From the NCBI GenBank assembly GCA_030744625.1, contig JASLQF010000037.1, positions 1 through 64,000 of the forward strand: a stretch of DNA of 64,000 nt, written 5' to 3'. The translations under genes and the position numbers were made by a program. The DNA is from Rhodospirillales bacterium. GTDB taxonomy: Bacteria; Pseudomonadota; Alphaproteobacteria; Rhodospirillales; JASLQF01. The notes below the pieces were generated by a model. The model was not told the DNA's origin and ran no database searches. It worked only from the letters and a program-made list of their open reading frames with translations. Below are positions 17,272 to 30,096 of the stretch, in pieces (the first letter of the stretch is position 1; the number at the start of each line of letters is the position of its first letter).

Positions 17272-17883
17272 TTGCGCCAAGGTGTTGTAGGAATCGCGTT
17301 TCTCATCGGCTTTTTGAGCGTCGCCCCCGCCAACGCCGGCGTGGTCTCGCTGGAAGAGGCCCTGGCGGAAAAGGCCATGGGCAAGGAAGACGCACCGGTG
17401 ACGATGATCGAACATTCGTCGCTGACCTGTCCCCATTGCGCGTCGTTTCACAAGGAGACCCTGCCCCGAATAAAGAAAGCTTATATAGATACTGGCAAGG
17501 TGCGACTGGTCTACTGGGACTTCCCACTGGGCACGCTGGCGTTGGCGGCCGCCATGTTGGCGCGCTGCAGCGGCGACAGCCGGTACTTCGGGATGCTGGA
17601 AGTACTCTTCCGCAGCCAGGAGACGTGGGCGCGCTCCAACAATCCCCTGGCAGAGCTCGAGCGCGTCGTCCGCTTTGGCGGGCTCTCGAAGACTGACGTG
17701 GGCGAATGCCTGAACAACGAGGGTCTGATGACCGCCATCCAGCAGCGCGCGGCGGCGGCGCAAAATAAGTTCGGCATCAATTCCACGCCCACCTTCGTCA
17801 TTGATGGCAAGGTTGTCCCCGGCGCCCTTTCCTTCGGAGAGTTCCAGAAGATCCTCGACGAAGCCGTCGCCAAGAAGCGCTAG
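17272..17883 (+). CDS. DsbA-family periplasmic thiol-disulfide protein
   Basis: A 203-residue thioredoxin-fold protein with a signal peptide (cleavage near ANA-GV, residue ~22) and the redox motif CPHC in SLTCPHCASFH. The cis-proline loop STPTFVIDGK and the final KILDEAVAKK are in place. It belongs to the DsbA/BdbD-like group that is oxidised or reduced in the periplasm. The start is a TTG at 17272 behind TGGAGGCGG. It lies between the DUF721 gene and smc, the position this gene holds in many alphaproteobacteria; the smc start follows 15 bases after its stop. Confidence 0.92.
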   Translation: MRQGVVGIAFLIGFLSVAPANAGVVSLEEALAEKAMGKEDAPVTMIEHSSLTCPHCASFHKETLPRIKKAYIDTGKVRLVYWDFPLGTLALAAAMLARCSGDSRYFGMLEVLFRSQETWARSNNPLAELERVVRFGGLSKTDVGECLNNEGLMTAIQQRAAAAQNKFGINSTPTFVIDGKVVPGALSFGEFQKILDEAVAKKR

Positions 17884-17898
17884 GGACGGGACGGGGCT

Positions 17899-20800
17899 TT
17901 GCTGCAATTCAACAAACTGCGCCTTTCGGGGTTCAAGTCGTTCATCGATCTCACCGACATCTCGATCGAGCCCGGTTTGACCGGAATCGTCGGCCCCAAC
18001 GGTTGCGGAAAGTCCAACTTGGTGGAAGCCCTGCGCTGGGCCATGGGCGAGACCTCCGCCAAGCAGATTCGCGGCGGCGAAATGGACGACGTCATCTTCG
18101 GCGGCACCGCTAACCGGCCGCCGCGCAACATCGCCGAAGTGGTGATCTGCCTCGACAACGCGGCGCGTTCGGCGCCCGCCATGTTCAACGACTTCGAGGA
18201 TATCGAGATCAGCCGCCGCATCGAGCGCGGCAGCGGCTCCACCTATCGGGTCAACGGCCGCGAAGTGCGGGCCCGCGATGTGCAACTCCTGTTCGCCGAT
18301 TCGGCGACCGGGGCGCGCTCCACCGCCCTGGTCAGCCAGGGCCGCGTCGGCGCCGTGATTGCCGCCAAGCCGACGGCGCGCCGGGCCCTGCTGGAAGAAG
18401 CCGCCGGCATAACGGGATTGCATTCGCGCCGCCACGAGGCCGAGTTGCGGCTGCGCGCCGCGGAAACCAACCTGACCCGCCTCGACGACGTCCTCGGCAC
18501 CTTGGAGGTGCAGTTCAACAGCTTGAAGAAGCAGGCCCGGCAAGCCACCCGCTACCGCAACATCAGCGACCACATCCGGCGCGCCGAAGCGGCCCTCTAC
18601 CTGGTCCGCTGGCTGGCCGCCGAGGAGGAATTGGAATCGGGGCGCGTGCGATTGTCCGAGGCCGAGACCGAAGTCACCGAAATGACGCGCCGCGCCGCCG
18701 CCGCCGCCGCCCGCCAAGGCGAAACGGCGAGCGATTTGCCGGCGTTGCGCCAAGCGGAAGCGGAGGCCGCCGCCGAGTTGCAGCGCCTGGTCCTGGCGCG
18801 TGACGGCCTCGAGACCGAAAGCCAGCGGGTCGAGACGGAGCGCCAGGAAAGCCAGACCCGTCTCGACCACGTGAACGCGGACATCGAACGGGAGACGGGC
18901 CTCGCCGACGAGGCCGCCGCCGCCATGAAGCGCCTCGACGCCGAGCGGCGGGAAATCGAGACGGCGAGGAATGGCGAAGCGCAGGCCCTGACCGAGGCTG
19001 GAAAGCGCCTGGCCGAAATAGGCGAAAAAGTGGGTGCCCTGGACCGCCGGCTCGCCGAGCTTACCGAGCAGGTCGCCGACGACGAGGCGCGCCGCGACAG
19101 TCTGTCGCACCGCGTTGCCGAACTGCACCAACGCAAGGAACGTCTCACCGCCCGCGCCGGCGACATCTCCGAACAGCGCACCGCCCTTGAGGTCGAGGCG
19201 GTGGACAGCCAGGAGCTGAAGGCGGCTGGCGCCGCGCTCTCCGAAGCGCGCGAGGGGCTGGAAAAGGCAAGAACTAGCGCCGAAGCGGCCGAAGACGCCC
19301 GCGCGGAGGCGTCGGTGACTGCCGCCTCCGCCCTTTCCGGGCTGCAAGCAGCGGAAACATCGGCGGCCCGTCTGGACGCCGAGGCACAGGCCCTGACCGA
19401 CATTCTCGACGCCGGGAAGACCGACCTTTGGCCACCCCTCATCGACTCCATTACCGTCGAGGCGGGGTACGAAGCAGCGCTCGGTGCCGCGTTGGGCGAC
19501 GACCTCTCCGCCCCCGCCGACGAGCCGGCACCGGTCCATTGGCGTACCCTGGCGCCTTTCGAGGGGCCGCCGCCCATGCCCGCCGGGACCGCGCCGCTGG
19601 CCAAATTCGTCACCGGCTCGGCGTCGCTGGACCGCCGGTTGTCGCAGGTTGGCGTGGTCGCTGGCGAGGACGAAGGAAACGCGCTGCACGGCCTACTGGT
19701 CCAGGGTCAACGCCTGGTCAGCCGCGATGGCGCGTTGTGGCGGTGGGACGGGTTCTTTATTTCGGCCTCCGCCACGACGACGGCGGCGGCGCGCCTCGAG
19801 CAGCGCAACCGCTTGAAGGACGTACGCGAACGGCTCGTCGAAGCCAATAACGCCCTGACCAAGGCCGAAGGTCAGGCGCGCCAAGCCAGCGCGGCGGCGG
19901 AAGCGGCGGCGATCGCGGAAAAGGCGGCCCGCGACATGGCGCGCCAGACCGACGCCGCCCATATCGCCGCCCGCGATTCCGAAAGTTCCCTGCGCGAGCA
20001 GGTGGCCGAGCACGCCTCGCGCCTTGCCGCGCTTGCCGAGGCCTCCGAGGCCATCGCCGCCGAGACCGCCGAGACCGAGGCGCAGACCGAGGCGGCAACC
20101 GAAACCCTGGCCGCCCTGCCTGATCCGCGTGACCGCCGCGAGCTCCTCGGCGAACTCAGGAGCGAACTGTCCGAGGCCCGCGCCCTTCAGCTCGAACACA
20201 AAGCAACCCATGACCGCATGGTCCGCGAGGCAGAGGGCCGCCAGCGGCGCCTCGACGACATGGCCCGCGAGGAGGAATCCTGGCGGGCCCGCGGCAACGG
20301 CGCCACCGGGCGCCTCGGACACTTGAAGGAAAGGCGCGAGGCGGCGATTGCCGAACTCGAACGGCTGTCGGCGCGACCCGCCGAGATCGACGCCCAGCGC
20401 CGCAAGCTACTCGGCGCCGTCGAGAATGCCGAGGAAAAGCGCCGCGCCGCCGGTGACCGCCTGGCCGAGGCCGAAAGCCGCCTCGCCGAGGTGGACCGTG
20501 CCTTGAAGGAGGCCGAAACCGAGCTTGCCCAGCGCCGCGAAGAAAAGGTGCGGCGGGGCGGCGCCGTCGAGCAATGCGAGCTGGTGTGCAAGGGGATAAG
20601 CGAGCGCGCCGCCGAGCGGCTCGACTGCGTTCCCGACCAGCTCCGTGAAATCGCCGGGCTTTCGGAGGACGTCGAGCCGCCCGAGCTCGAGGCCGCGGAA
20701 AGACGTGTCGAACGCCTGCTCAGGGAACGCGATACCATGGGGCCGGTAAATCTGCGCGCCGACCAGGAGTCAGCCGAACTCAGGGAACAAATCGATTCCC

Positions 20801-21363
20801 TCGAGGCCGAACGCGGCGATTTGGTCAAGGCCATCGAAAAGCTTCGCCAAGGCATCAACGAGCTGAACCGCGAGGGCCGTGAGCGCCTACTGGCGTCGTT
20901 CACCGAAGTAAACAAGCATTTTCAGGAGCTCTTCGAACGGCTGTTCGGCGGTGGCCGCGCCCACCTCCAGCTCACCGAATCCGAAGATCCCCTGGAAGCC
21001 GGACTGGAGATCATGGCAAGCCCGCCCGGCAAGAGGTTGCAGATACTCTCGCTGTTGTCGGGCGGCGAACAGGCGCTCGCCGCCCTCTCCCTCCTATTCG
21101 CCGTCTTTCTCACCAACCCCGCGCCCATCTGCGTTCTCGACGAGGTCGACGCCCCCCTCGACGACGCCAATGTCGATCGTTTCTGCCATCTGGTCGAGGA
21201 TATCGCCCATTCAAGCAAGACACGTTTCCTGATCATCACCCACCACCGCATGACCATGGCCCGCATGGATCGCCTCTTCGGCGTCACCATGGCCGAACAG
21301 GGGGCCTCCCAGCTGGTGTCCGTCGACCTCACGGAGGCGGAACAGCTGAGGGCCATCGCCTAG
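17899..21363 (+). CDS. smc: chromosome segregation protein SMC
   Basis: A 1154-residue SMC ATPase that folds into a long coiled-coil dimer and organises the chromosome with ScpA and ScpB (not in this window). Walker A (GPNGCGKS, 32-39) is at the N-terminus; after coiled coil from ~165 to ~500, a hinge (~500-620) and returning coiled coil comes the C-terminal head with the signature LSGGEQALAALSLLFA and Walker B CVLDEVDAPLDD. The coils are very rich in A, E and R, as in other high-GC alphaproteobacteria. The start is TTG at 17899 (MLQFNKLRLSGFKSF), right at the usual N-terminus. It follows dsbA closely, probably in one transcript. Confidence 0.98.
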   Translation: MLQFNKLRLSGFKSFIDLTDISIEPGLTGIVGPNGCGKSNLVEALRWAMGETSAKQIRGGEMDDVIFGGTANRPPRNIAEVVICLDNAARSAPAMFNDFEDIEISRRIERGSGSTYRVNGREVRARDVQLLFADSATGARSTALVSQGRVGAVIAAKPTARRALLEEAAGITGLHSRRHEAELRLRAAETNLTRLDDVLGTLEVQFNSLKKQARQATRYRNISDHIRRAEAALYLVRWLAAEEELESGRVRLSEAETEVTEMTRRAAAAAARQGETASDLPALRQAEAEAAAELQRLVLARDGLETESQRVETERQESQTRLDHVNADIERETGLADEAAAAMKRLDAERREIETARNGEAQALTEAGKRLAEIGEKVGALDRRLAELTEQVADDEARRDSLSHRVAELHQRKERLTARAGDISEQRTALEVEAVDSQELKAAGAALSEAREGLEKARTSAEAAEDARAEASVTAASALSGLQAAETSAARLDAEAQALTDILDAGKTDLWPPLIDSITVEAGYEAALGAALGDDLSAPADEPAPVHWRTLAPFEGPPPMPAGTAPLAKFVTGSASLDRRLSQVGVVAGEDEGNALHGLLVQGQRLVSRDGALWRWDGFFISASATTTAAARLEQRNRLKDVRERLVEANNALTKAEGQARQASAAAEAAAIAEKAARDMARQTDAAHIAARDSESSLREQVAEHASRLAALAEASEAIAAETAETEAQTEAATETLAALPDPRDRRELLGELRSELSEARALQLEHKATHDRMVREAEGRQRRLDDMAREEESWRARGNGATGRLGHLKERREAAIAELERLSARPAEIDAQRRKLLGAVENAEEKRRAAGDRLAEAESRLAEVDRALKEAETELAQRREEKVRRGGAVEQCELVCKGISERAAERLDCVPDQLREIAGLSEDVEPPELEAAERRVERLLRERDTMGPVNLRADQESAELREQIDSLEAERGDLVKAIEKLRQGINELNREGRERLLASFTEVNKHFQELFERLFGGGRAHLQLTESEDPLEAGLEIMASPPGKRLQILSLLSGGEQALAALSLLFAVFLTNPAPICVLDEVDAPLDDANVDRFCHLVEDIAHSSKTRFLIITHHRMTMARMDRLFGVTMAEQGASQLVSVDLTEAEQLRAIA

Positions 21364-21505
21364 ACACGACCTGTCATTTATTCTATTATTTTCAAGTAGT
21401 TACCTCTGTAGTTTTCCACCTTGACAGGCTATCACCCGCTCTTTACCTTGCCCCGCGCGTAGGGCACGAACCCGCTTGGAGGGGGGATTTCCATACATTT
21501 TCGCG

Positions 21506-21880
21506 ATGGGCGAGGATAAGCCTCCGAATCGCCTCGATGAGTTCGATGCCCGCTTGCGGAGGGCGCGGACCGAAGGAGGGCCATCGGCATCGGATGCGGA
21601 TGAGGGCGCCGCAAATCCGATGGCGGGCTTTGGATTGGCCTTCCGCATCGGAGTTGAGTTGGTCGCGGCCCTGGTCGTCGGAGTGGGAATTGGCCTCCTG
21701 CTCGACAATTGGCTGGAAACGGGACCGTGGTTTTTGGTCGCTTTCTTTTTCCTGGGCGCCGCCGCCGGAGTACTGAATGTTTACCGCGCGGCGAGCGGCA
21801 TCGGGCTCGGCCCCGGCTACGGCGAACCGGCCGAAGGCAAACGGCAGGCGAAGAAGGATAACGGCGATGCGCCGACGTGA
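21506..21880 (+). CDS. atpI: ATP synthase assembly protein AtpI/AtpZ family
   Basis: A 124-residue inner-membrane protein with a charged N-terminal region and two transmembrane helices (ELVAALVVGVGIGLLLDNWL and WFLVAFFFLGAAAGVLNVYR), the AtpI/AtpZ layout. It assists assembly of the c-ring of ATP synthase. ATG at 21506 is taken as start; a TTG ten codons upstream is possible, and neither has a convincing ribosome site. It starts the Fo gene run, 30 bases before atpB, with about 140 bases of AT-richer sequence between it and smc that should hold the promoter. Confidence 0.87.
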   Translation: MGEDKPPNRLDEFDARLRRARTEGGPSASDADEGAANPMAGFGLAFRIGVELVAALVVGVGIGLLLDNWLETGPWFLVAFFFLGAAAGVLNVYRAASGIGLGPGYGEPAEGKRQAKKDNGDAPT

Positions 21881-21910
21881 TAGCGAATGGGACGACCCCA
21901 GGGGGGCTCC

Positions 21911-22636
21911 GTGGCTGGTCCCCTGAAGCAATTCGAGGTCAACGCACTGGTACCCGTCGAGCTGGGGGGCGTCGACGCGTCGTTCACCAATGCCAGCCTG
22001 TTCATGGTTATCGCCGTGCTCGCCATCACCTTCTTTTTGACCGTCAGCATGCGCCGGCGCTCCCTGGTGCCTGGCCGCTGGCAGTCGCTCGCCGAACTCA
22101 GTTACGAATTCATCGCCGGCATGGTGCGCGACAACGTGGGCAGCGAGGGACGCCGGTACTTCCCATTCGTGTTCTCGCTGTTCATGTTCATCCTGTTCGG
22201 CAACATGATCGGCCTCATCCCCTATAGCTTCACGCCGACCAGCCACATCATCGTCACCTTCGCCATGGCGATCTTCGTGTTCGTGGGCGTCACCATCGTC
22301 GCCATCATCCGGCACAGACTGCATTTCCTCAGCTTCTTCCTGCCTCCGGGCGTACCGGTGGTAATGGCGCCCATTCTCATTCCCATCGAAATTCTGTCCT
22401 ACCTGTCGCGGCCGGTGAGTCTTTCCATCCGGCTTTTCGCCAACATGATGGCGGGGCACACCATGTTGAAGGTCTTCGCCGGTTTCGTGGTGCCGCTGGG
22501 CATTATCGGAGGATGGGCGCCGCTCGCCGTGGACGTGGCGCTGACCGGATTCGAATTCCTCGTGGCATTCTTGCAGGCCTACGTGTTCACGATTCTCACA
22601 TGCCTCTATCTCAACGACGCGATACATTTGCACTAG
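21911..22636 (+). CDS. atpB: ATP synthase Fo subunit a
   Basis: A 241-residue polytopic membrane subunit that carries the proton half-channels next to the c-ring. The essential arginine is in SLSIRLFANMMAGH, and the C-terminal helix FEFLVAFLQAYVFTILTCLY is typical. The GTG at 21911 has an AGGGGGG ribosome site five bases upstream and gives the usual MAGPLKQFEV start; an ATG at 21887 in the same frame is the alternative. A short hairpin straddles its stop codon before atpE. Confidence 0.96.
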   Translation: MAGPLKQFEVNALVPVELGGVDASFTNASLFMVIAVLAITFFLTVSMRRRSLVPGRWQSLAELSYEFIAGMVRDNVGSEGRRYFPFVFSLFMFILFGNMIGLIPYSFTPTSHIIVTFAMAIFVFVGVTIVAIIRHRLHFLSFFLPPGVPVVMAPILIPIEILSYLSRPVSLSIRLFANMMAGHTMLKVFAGFVVPLGIIGGWAPLAVDVALTGFEFLVAFLQAYVFTILTCLYLNDAIHLH

Positions 22637-22653
22637 TGGATAAAATCCACTAG
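22633..22653 (+). promoter_or_regulatory. intercistronic hairpin between atpB and atpE
   Basis: A perfect nine-base inverted repeat CTAGTGGAT / ATCCACTAG with a three-base loop, beginning in the atpB stop codon and ending 60 bases before atpE. There is no T tract. Its place fits control of the high expression needed for the multi-copy c subunit (mRNA processing or stability), which is an inference. Confidence 0.6.
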
Positions 22654-22713
22654 GTGTTGTCCGACGTCTTGCCGGGCGCCCGAAACAAACCAAAGAACCG
22701 AAGGATAAGAACC

Positions 22714-22938
22714 ATGGAACTTGATGCGGCAAAAATGGTTGGCGCCGGGCTGGCCGTTATCGGCCTTGGCGGCGTGGGTGCCGGCATCGGCAATATCTTT
22801 TCGTCCCTGATCGGCTCCATAGCGCGTAATCCGGCGGCCCGCGGCCAGGTTTTTGGCTTGGCCATGCTGGGCTTCGCCCTGGTCGAGGCGGTGGCCCTTT
22901 ACGCGCTACTGATCTCCTTCCTGATCCTGTTCACCTGA
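22714..22938 (+). CDS. atpE: ATP synthase Fo subunit c
   Basis: A 74-residue hairpin of two transmembrane helices that forms the rotor ring. The first helix carries the glycine-rich [18 protein letters not shown], the polar loop is ARNPAARGQ, and the proton-carrying glutamate is in [13 protein letters not shown]. No sodium-type ligand pattern is obvious. The ATG at 22714 has AAGGATAAG about seven bases upstream; an in-frame extension to 22654 is not protein-like. Confidence 0.97.
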   Translation: MELDAAKMVGAGLAVIGLGGVGAGIGNIFSSLIGSIARNPAARGQVFGLAMLGFALVEAVALYALLISFLILFT

Positions 22939-23002
22939 GACCGGGAAACGGCCTGGTCGCCCTCGGTGGCGGCTGGCGGCGGCCGTCCGGCGGGAACACG
23001 CC

Positions 23003-23572
23003 ATGCGCACTGTTCTAACCCAGGCAGCGCTTCTAGTAGCGGCGGTGGGCGCCGGCACCGGGCCGGCGTTGGCCGCCGGCTTGCCGCAGCTCGACGCCTC
23101 CAAGTATCCATCAATGGTCATCTGGCTGGCCATCTCGTTTGCTGTTCTCTACGTATTGATGGCTAGGGTGGCCTTGCCGCGCATCGCTCGCGTCCTGGAG
23201 GAACGCCAGGACCGCATCGACGACAATCTGGGAAAGGCCGCCAGCCTGAAAGCCGAAGCGGAAACCGCCGCCGAGGCATACGAAAAGGCGCTGGCCGATG
23301 CCCGCGACCAGGCCCAGGAGATTCTGCACGAAACGAGCCAGCGGCTGGCGACGACGGCGGCGAAGCGCCACGCCGAGGTTGCCGAGCGCCTGACCGGCGA
23401 GATCGAGGCCGCCGAGGAGCGCATCGCCCGGGCCAAGCAGGAAGCACTTTCCCACGTCGGCGAGATGGCGGCCGGCGTCGTCGGCGAGGCGACCGCCAAG
23501 CTGTTGGGCGAAGCTCCCGATGAAAAGTCGGTGAGCGCCGCCCTCATGTCCACCCTGAAAGGACGCGGATAA
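23003..23572 (+). CDS. ATP synthase Fo subunit b'
   Basis: A 189-residue stator subunit. An N-terminal hydrophobic stretch (possibly a leader, to ~25) is followed by one membrane helix (MVIWLAISFAVLYVLM) and a long charged coiled coil. This is the diverged b' copy found with b in alphaproteobacteria and phototrophs. It ends in the TAATG that overlaps the start of the next b gene, so the two are probably translated in step and form a b/b' heterodimer. Usually called atpF' or atpG. Confidence 0.94.
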   Translation: MRTVLTQAALLVAAVGAGTGPALAAGLPQLDASKYPSMVIWLAISFAVLYVLMARVALPRIARVLEERQDRIDDNLGKAASLKAEAETAAEAYEKALADARDQAQEILHETSQRLATTAAKRHAEVAERLTGEIEAAEERIARAKQEALSHVGEMAAGVVGEATAKLLGEAPDEKSVSAALMSTLKGRG

Positions 23573-24099
23573 TGAGCGCCTTGGCGGCGGAATCGGCGGC
23601 GGGTACAGCCGAGTCCTTTTACGTGACGCCTGAATTTTGGGTCCTGGTGGCGTTCGTCATCACCGTCGCCGCCATCATCAGGCCTTTCCTGCGCTTCGTC
23701 ACCACCGCCCTCGACAAGCGCTCGCAAACCATCGCCGAGCGCATCGAGGAAGCCCAGCGCCTGCGCGAGGAAGCGCAGGACCTGCTCGCCTCCTACCAGC
23801 GCAAGCAGCGCGACGCCGTCAAGGAAGCCGAGGAAATCGTCGACCACGCCCGCCGGGAGACCGAGAGAATGGGAGGACGGGCCACCGCCGATCTGGAAAA
23901 AGCGGTGGAACGGCGCGAACAGATGGCTATGGAACGAATCGCCCAGGCCGAGGCCAAGGCCGTCGCCGAGGTGCGCAGCGAGGCCGTGGACGTCGCGCTC
24001 GAGGCGACGCGCCGCCTGCTTGCCGAGAAGCTCACCGGCCAAAAGGCCGACGCACTCGTCGACGACGCCATCAAGGATTTGCCCGAGAAGCTGCACTGA
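23572..24099 (+). CDS. atpF: ATP synthase Fo subunit b
   Basis: A 175-residue stator subunit with one membrane helix (FWVLVAFVITVAAIIRPFLRF) and a long E/R/A-rich coiled coil that links Fo to F1. Its ATG overlaps the stop of b' by one base. It is the last gene of the Fo operon; the F1 genes are not in the window, consistent with the split atp operons of alphaproteobacteria. It converges with ligA across 19 bases. Confidence 0.96.
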   Translation: MSALAAESAAGTAESFYVTPEFWVLVAFVITVAAIIRPFLRFVTTALDKRSQTIAERIEEAQRLREEAQDLLASYQRKQRDAVKEAEEIVDHARRETERMGGRATADLEKAVERREQMAMERIAQAEAKAVAEVRSEAVDVALEATRRLLAEKLTGQKADALVDDAIKDLPEKLH

Positions 24100-24118
24100 G
24101 CGACGTTCGGACGCCCCC

Positions 24119-27879
<3,761 letters not shown>

Positions 27880-27886
27880 TCCAAGA

Positions 27887-28723
27887 TCACCAGAACTTGT
27901 ACCAGGGCTTTTTCTCTTTGGCGCCGTCCTCGCGCCCGTCCTCGGTCACATCCTCGATGGAGACACCGGCGCCGCCAAACAGCGCGTAGGTGTCAACGTA
28001 CCAGCCGCTGCCCGGATAGTTGTGACCAAGAACGGCCGCCGTCTTGCGCGCCTCCTCTTCGACGCCGATGGCCAAGTAGGCTTCGGTCAGCCGGTGCAGG
28101 GCTTCGGGCACGTGGGTGGTTGTTTGGTAGTTGTCGATGACCGACTTGAAGCGATTGATGGCCGCCAGGTAATTGCCCTGCTGCAGGTAATAGCGGCCAA
28201 CCGACATTTCCTTTCCCGCCAGGTGGCCGTGGGTCAAGACGATCTTGATCTTGGCGTCACGGGCGTATTTGCTGCTGGGATAACGGGTGACCAACTCGTT
28301 CAGCGTCTTCATCGCCAACTCGGTCATTCTTTGGTCCCGGGCGACGTCGGAGATCTGCTCGTAATAGCTGAGCGCTTTGAGATAAAGGGCGTAGGACGTG
28401 TCCTTGTTGGAAGGATGGAGCTGGATGAAACGGTCCAGCGCGACGATGGCTTCGTCATACTGATTGCTCTGATAGAGGCTGTAGGCGGCCATTAACTGGC
28501 CCTTGGTCGCCCACACGGAGTAAGGATGCTGGCGCTCCACCTCATCGAAAAGGCTTGCCGCCTTTTCGTATTTTTTCGCCTCCAGAGAGTCCATGGCGCT
28601 GTTGTAGAGGTCGTCGGCCTGCCGCTCGACATAAACCGCTTTATCCTTGTCGGCACACGCAGCCAACGTAATCGCGGCTGAGAGCGCCGCGAGCAAGCCC
28701 AAATGCAGTAAGCCGCGATTCAT
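27887..28723 (-). CDS. bamD: outer membrane assembly lipoprotein BamD
   Basis: A 278-residue lipoprotein with signal peptide and lipobox LAAC (Cys23), then tetratricopeptide-like repeats: YNSAMDSLEAKKYEKAASLF, AAYSLYQSNQYDEAIVALDR and later copies. BamD is the essential lipoprotein of the BAM complex that inserts beta-barrel proteins with BamA. The N-terminal TPR region with DEVERQHPYSVWA is the family hallmark. It lies between lpxC (188 bases upstream) and recN. Confidence 0.96.
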   Translation of the reverse strand: MNRGLLHLGLLAALSAAITLAACADKDKAVYVERQADDLYNSAMDSLEAKKYEKAASLFDEVERQHPYSVWATKGQLMAAYSLYQSNQYDEAIVALDRFIQLHPSNKDTSYALYLKALSYYEQISDVARDQRMTELAMKTLNELVTRYPSSKYARDAKIKIVLTHGHLAGKEMSVGRYYLQQGNYLAAINRFKSVIDNYQTTTHVPEALHRLTEAYLAIGVEEEARKTAAVLGHNYPGSGWYVDTYALFGGAGVSIEDVTEDGREDGAKEKKPWYKFW

Positions 28724-28911
28724 GGTTTCACGCCGTTGAAATAGCCTATGCGGTCATCGGTGAAACAGCCGCCCGCTCATCGCCGCACTATATCACGCCG
28801 GCGCCGTATCTATGAATAGGCCACGGCAACCAAATCCACCGTCGCACGGCGATGGCAATTCCGGAGCAAATCAAGAATGGATTTGGTCGGCGGCAACCGC
28901 CACCCGGGTGC

Positions 28912-29886
28912 TCAAGCGGTGAAGGCGACGCTTGGCTGGTCGGATTCGGCCGTCCACACCGGCTCGCCAACGACCTGGGAGGCGGCCTCGGCCTCATCGG
29001 CGCCGACGGTCACGAGGCTCCATGCTTCGGCATCGGCGAACATGGCGCGCAGGAGACGGTTGTTCATGTCGTGCCCGGAACAGACCCCCTCGAAGCGGCC
29101 GATAATCCGCGCCCCGGCGAGGAACAGATCGCCGATCGCGTCCAACGCCTTGTGGCGCACGAACTCGTCCTCGTAGCGCAGACCGTCCGCGTTGAGGATG
29201 CTGTCCCCGCTGATGACGACGGCGTTGTCGAGCGAACCGCCGCGGGCGAGGCCCGCGGCCTGCATCGCCTCGACCTCGTCGAGAAACCCAAACGTGCGAG
29301 CGCTTGCCAGCTCCCGCTTGAAGGTGCCGTTGACCAAGCCGACCGTGATGGTCTGGCGGGCCACCGTCGGATTTTCGAACGAGATCTCGAAAGCGAGGGT
29401 AAATCCGTCCCCCGGGGCGAGCGAGGCGAAACGCTCGCCGTCACTGACGGTGACGGTCTTGTGCAGGCGGATGATGCGTAGTGGCGCCGGTTGTTCGACG
29501 AGGCCCACGCTCTCGATCATCGAGACGAACGGCGCCGAACTGCCGTCCATGATCGGCAGCTCCGGACCGTCGACCTCGACGACGACGTTATCGACACCGC
29601 ATCCGGAAAACGCCGCCATCAGGTGTTCGACGGTGGAAACGGTGTTACCGTCGTCATTGCCGAGCGTGGTGCACAACCGCGTATCGACGACCTGGTCCCA
29701 GCGTGCCGCGATGGGCGCGCTGCCGGCAATATCCGTCCGCTTGAAGACGATCCCCGCGCCGGTATCGGCCGGGGACAGGGTCATGGCCACCGCGGCGCCG
29801 GTATGCAAGCCGATTCCGTCGCACGCGACCGGGGAAATCAGCGTTCTCTGGTTTAGGGTATCGAGGTGGTCCAGACCATTAACCAA
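28912..29886 (-). CDS. lpxC: UDP-3-O-acyl-N-acetylglucosamine deacetylase
   Basis: A 324-residue zinc enzyme for the committed step of lipid A synthesis. QRTLISPVACDGIGLHTG at the N-terminus, the zinc histidine in TVEHLMAAFSGCG, VRHKALDAIGDLFLAG with zinc His and Asp, and the catalytic histidine in SGHDMNNRLL are all visible. No ATG fits the N-terminus; a TTG at 29886 preceded by AAAGGCAG gives the best start, another TTG lies at 29922. It follows ftsZ across a 200-base gap holding a stem-loop, the usual alphaproteobacterial order. Confidence 0.95.
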   Translation of the reverse strand: MVNGLDHLDTLNQRTLISPVACDGIGLHTGAAVAMTLSPADTGAGIVFKRTDIAGSAPIAARWDQVVDTRLCTTLGNDDGNTVSTVEHLMAAFSGCGVDNVVVEVDGPELPIMDGSSAPFVSMIESVGLVEQPAPLRIIRLHKTVTVSDGERFASLAPGDGFTLAFEISFENPTVARQTITVGLVNGTFKRELASARTFGFLDEVEAMQAAGLARGGSLDNAVVISGDSILNADGLRYEDEFVRHKALDAIGDLFLAGARIIGRFEGVCSGHDMNNRLLRAMFADAEAWSLVTVGADEAEAASQVVGEPVWTAESDQPSVAFTA

Positions 29887-30007
29887 TTGATGGCTGCCTT
29901 TCGTTCTTATTGTTGCCCCCAACTCTTAGCGTATTCATTCGCCGGTCTATGACGTTCGCCAGCGTTGTCTCGAATTATCGGCGATCCCGATCCCAAGTCG
30001 GAGAAGA

Positions 30008-30049
30008 GAGCGCTTCAGAGGTTGTGTATCAACATCCCCTGAAGCGCTC
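30008..30049 (-). terminator. stem-loop between ftsZ and lpxC
   Basis: Inverted repeat with arms at 30008-30021 and 30036-30049 (GAGCGCTTCAG paired to CTGAAGCGCTC, one mismatch further in, 14-base loop), 48 bases past the ftsZ stop. No T tract follows on the minus strand, so it may be a weak or rho-assisted terminator, or an mRNA-stabilising element between ftsZ and lpxC. Confidence 0.5.
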
Positions 30050-30096
30050 AAATCAAACATTGTTACCGATTGTTACCTTCTCTCAAGGCTTTACGA

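Noticed and set aside
17236-19689. 817-codon minus-strand open frame across dsbA and smc
   Set aside because: Antisense shadow of two genes with intact motifs; no protein family features.
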